Below, piece after piece: positions 21,264-22,854 of a stretch of DNA of 22,854 nucleotides (the stretch's first letter is position 1; every line of letters begins with the position of its first letter). A program made the position numbers and the translations under genes. Location of the stretch: the NCBI GenBank assembly GCA_035443945.1, contig DAOMNQ010000045.1, positions 1 to 22,854 on the forward strand, in the 5' to 3' direction. Origin of the DNA: CAADGN01 sp035443945 (GTDB taxonomy: Bacteria > Planctomycetota > Phycisphaerae > Phycisphaerales > UBA1924). Under the pieces are notes generated by a model, which saw nothing but the letters and a program-made list of their open reading frames with translations, did no database searches and was not told the DNA's origin.

Positions 21264-22250
21264 CTACGCGAGATAGTCGACTTGGCAAGCAGGTAGTGCG
21301 GCCCGTAGCGCGGCGATACCGCCAAGCGTTACACGCGGACACTGGTTGACCTCCACCCGTTTGAGCGCCGGGCCCAATGCACTAAGAGCTAGCAGGCCTG
21401 CATCTGTAACCGCGCTGCTGTGGCCGCATCCGAACTCCACCAGTTGCAGCGACTGGCAGACTGAGGCGATGAAACCATCGTCTACACCAGCTATCGCCCG
21501 CACGTAGACCGCATTGAGCGGGATCGCCTGAACCAGGTGCAGAACCCCCGCTGCTGTCACCTGACCACATCCACCAACGCGGATCCTGCGGAGACGCGGA
21601 CACCCTCGAAGGGCAAAGAGTCCATCATCGGTTACCCCATCCAATTGACCAATCTGGATGGCTTCTATGCTCGACGAAGTTCCGATGCTGGCTAGGGAAG
21701 CGTCCGTGAGCGATGCGAACCCCGGAAGTTCGAGTTCTCGGAGTCTTGGCAACTGTGCAAGGACCACTGCCGACCGATCTGTAAGGTTGGTCTGATCGTC
21801 CAGGCAAACCACCTCCAGGGTCTTGCACCGTGCGAGGTAAGCCACGCCCTCGTCGGTAAAGCGGAAGCACCAGCGCGCCGCCAGATTCCGCAGCGAGGGG
21901 AGAGCGGCGATCGTCCGTAGCCCGGCATCCGTGATGCCGTGGCACGAGTCGATGCTAAGTTCTTCGAGCTTGACGAGCGCTCCCAGATGCTCGATGCCCG
22001 TGTCAGTCACCGCTTCGCAGAATGAGATATCAAGCCGAACCAGCCCGGCGAGCTTTGCGATGGCTCTCAGGCTCTCGTCGGCGAGAAGCTCGCTGCCGGT
22101 CACCGAAAGCACACGCAATCGAGCAAATCGCTCAAGCGAAGCCGCATGCGAAGTCGTCAGGCCGCGAACTCGAAGCACCTCCACCGACTCGGGCAGGGAC
22201 GCGAGTTCATCGCCTGTCAGTTCCATGCTCGTGTGAGGCGTGGTCACCAC
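21264..22250 (-). CDS. Leucine-rich-repeat protein, AMN1/cysteine-containing type
   Basis: The 328-residue protein consists of about ten leucine-rich repeats of 24-26 residues, with the consensus LxxLxLxxCxxITDxGLxxL seen in LVRLDISFCEAVTDTGIEHL, LEELSIDSCHGITDAGLRTI and LRRIRVGGCGQVTAAGVLHL. This repeat class is typical of F-box/AMN1-like proteins in eukaryotes and is widespread in planctomycetes; it mediates protein binding. No F-box, signal peptide or membrane segment is visible, so it is probably cytoplasmic. Start GTG 22250 is chosen because GGAGGT lies about 9 nt upstream and translation then overlaps the preceding gene by 7 nt; ATG 22226 is the alternative. The upstream partner is a truncated transglutaminase-like gene. 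Confidence 0.78.
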   Translation of the reverse strand: MVTTPHTSMELTGDELASLPESVEVLRVRGLTTSHAASLERFARLRVLSVTGSELLADESLRAIAKLAGLVRLDISFCEAVTDTGIEHLGALVKLEELSIDSCHGITDAGLRTIAALPSLRNLAARWCFRFTDEGVAYLARCKTLEVVCLDDQTNLTDRSAVVLAQLPRLRELELPGFASLTDASLASIGTSSSIEAIQIGQLDGVTDDGLFALRGCPRLRRIRVGGCGQVTAAGVLHLVQAIPLNAVYVRAIAGVDDGFIASVCQSLQLVEFGCGHSSAVTDAGLLALSALGPALKRVEVNQCPRVTLGGIAALRAALPACQVDYLA

Positions 22251-22762
22251 GCTCTCTCTACCTCCAGAAAGAGCCGATTCGAATGATGCCGTTCTCGACA
22301 ATACCGCGAACGGTACCCGAGCCGACGTCCTACTGCGACGTACAGGACGGGCATCGACACGCACGTTCCGCCGTTGTCGCAGTTCACCATCCCGTGGAGG
22401 AACTGATCCTTGGAGTTGCCGAAGTCGGGATCGTTCACCCTGTCCATGTTGTAGTGAACGCCCAAGTCGAGTTGGAGCACCGTCAGGAGCACGAGCATCC
22501 GAAAGTACGGCTCCGAGTCTTCGTAGTCGGCGGGGTTCCGGTGGAACATATACAACTGCCGCTCGGTCGCGCCGCGCACCGCCGTCGCCCAAAGGTCCAG
22601 TGTCTGGCGCACCTTCGGGATGTCGAGGTCTTCCGAGCCGGGCAAGCCTTCCGCACACAAGTGGTTCACGAGCGCGATGTCGAGATCCCCGAGCTGTTCC
22701 GGGGGCCATGCCATGATTTCGGCGAACGTGGCCGGTTTCTTCGGTGCTGCGGGAGCCTCCAC
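22244..22762 (-). CDS. Transglutaminase-like protein, C-terminally truncated
   Basis: The 172-residue ORF shows the N-terminal part of a transglutaminase-like family found in planctomycetes: LVNHLCAEGLPGSEDLDI, YFRMLVLLTVLQLDLGVHYN, DQFLHGMV and the catalytic-type Cys134 in GGTCVSMPVLYVAVGRRLGY. After that, where relatives continue with a strand containing the catalytic His and later Asp, the sequence becomes RSRYCRERHHSNRLFLEVERAW and stops. The protein therefore appears to lack the rest of the triad and is probably inactive, or serves another role. It starts at GTG 22762, immediately beside an IS-like end, and its TGA overlaps the start of the leucine-rich-repeat gene (TGGTGA with GTGGTGA), suggesting translational coupling. 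Confidence 0.55.
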   Translation of the reverse strand: MEAPAAPKKPATFAEIMAWPPEQLGDLDIALVNHLCAEGLPGSEDLDIPKVRQTLDLWATAVRGATERQLYMFHRNPADYEDSEPYFRMLVLLTVLQLDLGVHYNMDRVNDPDFGNSKDQFLHGMVNCDNGGTCVSMPVLYVAVGRRLGYRSRYCRERHHSNRLFLEVERAW

Positions 22763-22854
22763 TGACCTGCCCCCAATTTCTGTACCAGTGTCTATGAGGG
22801 TCTTGGTTCAAGGGTAGGGACCGACGCTGGCCGTTGCGGAGGGAGGGGCGCAGC
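22763..22854 (+). mobile_element. Possible end of an IS3-family element, cut by the window edge
   Basis: From 22763 the sequence begins TGACCTGCCCCCAATTTCTG, which resembles the terminal inverted repeat of IS3-family elements (TG at the tip, followed by ACCTGCCCC). If so, the element extends to the right beyond the window. No transposase codons can be identified in the remaining 70 bases. The assignment is from memory of such ends and needs the flanking sequence. Confidence 0.35.

Noticed and set aside
1..22854. CRISPR arrays, tRNA genes, prophage or defence genes
   Set aside because: No spaced direct repeats, no tRNA T-loop with acceptor stem, and no phage or defence gene families were found on either strand.

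Overview
The window is GC-rich DNA from a bacterial chromosome, most likely a planctomycete of the Phycisphaerae type. This placement is inferred from gene content: two secreted proteins carry paired dockerin/EF-hand-like tails ending in Gly-Cys, one of them a choice-of-anchor-B (LVIVD) protein. The dehydratase-ACP-dehydratase trio, the bifunctional AroD-AroE and the palindromic 'cacagaggcacagag' repeats fit as well. A run of 54 Ns at 13620-13673 shows a draft or metagenome assembly.

Layout. 1-1417 is an accessory relic: a small AT-richer ORF, then a frameshifted, truncated RHS/YD-repeat fragment, closed by a palindromic repeat element. 1414-9624 is mostly housekeeping: an HDOD plus degenerate GGDEF protein and recO on minus; a plus-strand trio (FabZ-like, large acyl carrier protein, second FabZ-like); then on minus a DUF5658-like membrane protein, the fused aroD-aroE gene, a secreted dockerin-tailed protein and prfA. 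9732-12112 encodes an ABC-2 exporter pair (ATPase and permease, overlapping 4 nt), followed by a SAM-dependent methyltransferase.

13011-13500 holds the RNase P RNA gene on minus, with a -10-like box and an intrinsic terminator. It is divergent from a Gfo/Idh-type oxidoreductase gene that contains the assembly gap. gpmI follows on minus, then a small exported protein whose C-terminal region contains a second copy of the palindromic element. 16879-20483 has a pilin-like remnant, an unrecognised secreted protein and, divergent from it, the large choice-of-anchor-B protein with a structured leader and a clear terminator. 20484-22854 is a second accessory zone: a short DUF2924-partner-like gene, an inverted repeat, an AMN1-type leucine-rich-repeat protein overlapping a truncated transglutaminase-like gene, and what looks like the end of an IS3-family element at the window edge.

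No defence island, CRISPR array or complete mobile element is visible. The points of most interest are the palindromic element family (two copies, both merged into gene ends), the RHS relic with its low-GC companion ORF, recurrent -10-like boxes 5-9 nt before start codons (suggesting leaderless mRNAs), the shared 81-nt-period dockerin tails and the structured leader before the choice-of-anchor-B gene.
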